This document shows positions 5,052-5,159 of a DNA stretch of 5,159 bases, in pieces; the first letter of the stretch is position 1; each line of letters begins with the position of its first letter. Under the pieces are notes generated by a model that was given only the letters and a program-made list of their open reading frames with translations, had not been told where the DNA came from and made no database searches. The translations under genes and the position numbers were made by a program. Source of the stretch: Clostridiales bacterium. Its GTDB lineage: Bacteria > Bacillota > Clostridia > Oscillospirales > CAG-272. The stretch is from assembly GCA_012511425.1 (NCBI GenBank), contig JAAZGC010000139.1:1-5159 (forward strand), read 5' to 3'.

Positions 5052-5159
5052 ATGGCTCTCAAAAGCGTATCAAACCCGGAGAAGAATGTAGTAGAACTCG
5101 AAATTACGATAGATAAGCCGGCATTCGATGAAGCAGTAAATAAAGCATACCGCAAGAAC
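5052..5159 (+). CDS. tig: Trigger factor, N-terminal fragment (3' truncated by window edge)
   Basis: Only 36 codons are present, in frame to the window end. The start 'MALKSVSNPEKNVVELEIT' followed by 'DKPAFDEAVNKAYRKN' matches the N-terminal ribosome-binding domain of clostridial trigger factors: a first beta strand, then an acidic-hydrophobic 'V-E-L-E-I' strand and the helix 'F-x-x-A-V-x-K-A-Y-x-K'. The ribosome-docking signature (F-R-x-G-x-x-P), the peptidyl-prolyl isomerase domain and the chaperone arms would lie beyond the window. Trigger factor binds the ribosome exit tunnel beside L23 and shields nascent chains. In Clostridia tig is often followed by clpP and clpX, which would be expected just outside the window. 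Identification relies on a short stretch but is quite characteristic. Confidence 0.85.
   Translation, partial: MALKSVSNPEKNVVELEITIDKPAFDEAVNKAYRKN

Overview
The window looks like an ordinary chromosomal segment of a Gram-positive bacterium of the class Clostridia, perhaps an uncultured Oscillospirales-like gut lineage. The lineage is an inference. It rests on a DivIVA-domain coiled-coil protein, strong AGGAGG-type ribosome binding sites, consensus sigma-A promoters in AT-rich gaps, and a trigger factor N-terminus of the clostridial type. Base composition is moderate and looks even along the window. I see no mobile element, CRISPR array, tRNA or rRNA. No gap between genes exceeds about 190 bases.

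Layout from left to right. The 3' end of a RecQ-family helicase gene (RQC wing and HRDC domain) runs off the left edge. After a 189-bp gap with its own promoter comes a single gene for a DivIVA-like coiled-coil protein of 305 residues, closed by a very strong hairpin terminator at 1648-1687. Facing it on the minus strand is a membrane-anchored metallophosphoesterase of the YkuE/YaeI type, which shares that terminator region. A 126-bp divergent intergenic region (2559-2684) follows. It holds a perfect TTGACA-N17-TATAAT promoter, a 12-bp perfect palindrome and a symmetric -10 region that could fire both ways. It drives a two-gene plus-strand unit: an FGGY-family carbohydrate kinase and, 5 bp later, a small cytosolic metallophosphoesterase (COG1768-like). 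A hairpin terminator ends that unit, and a second perfect consensus promoter is embedded in the hairpin. This promoter reads into trigger factor (tig), of which only the first 36 codons are present.

How the genes work together. RecQ (DNA repair), the DivIVA-like protein (polar or division-site scaffold) and trigger factor (ribosome-associated chaperone) are housekeeping functions in separate transcription units. The only likely functional pair is the kinase with the COG1768-like phosphoesterase, which are probably co-transcribed and translationally coupled. Their substrates cannot be read from sequence.

I did not find convincing evidence for a new biological system. The most interesting observations are regulatory: the terminator/promoter overlap before tig, and the compact divergent control region before the kinase.
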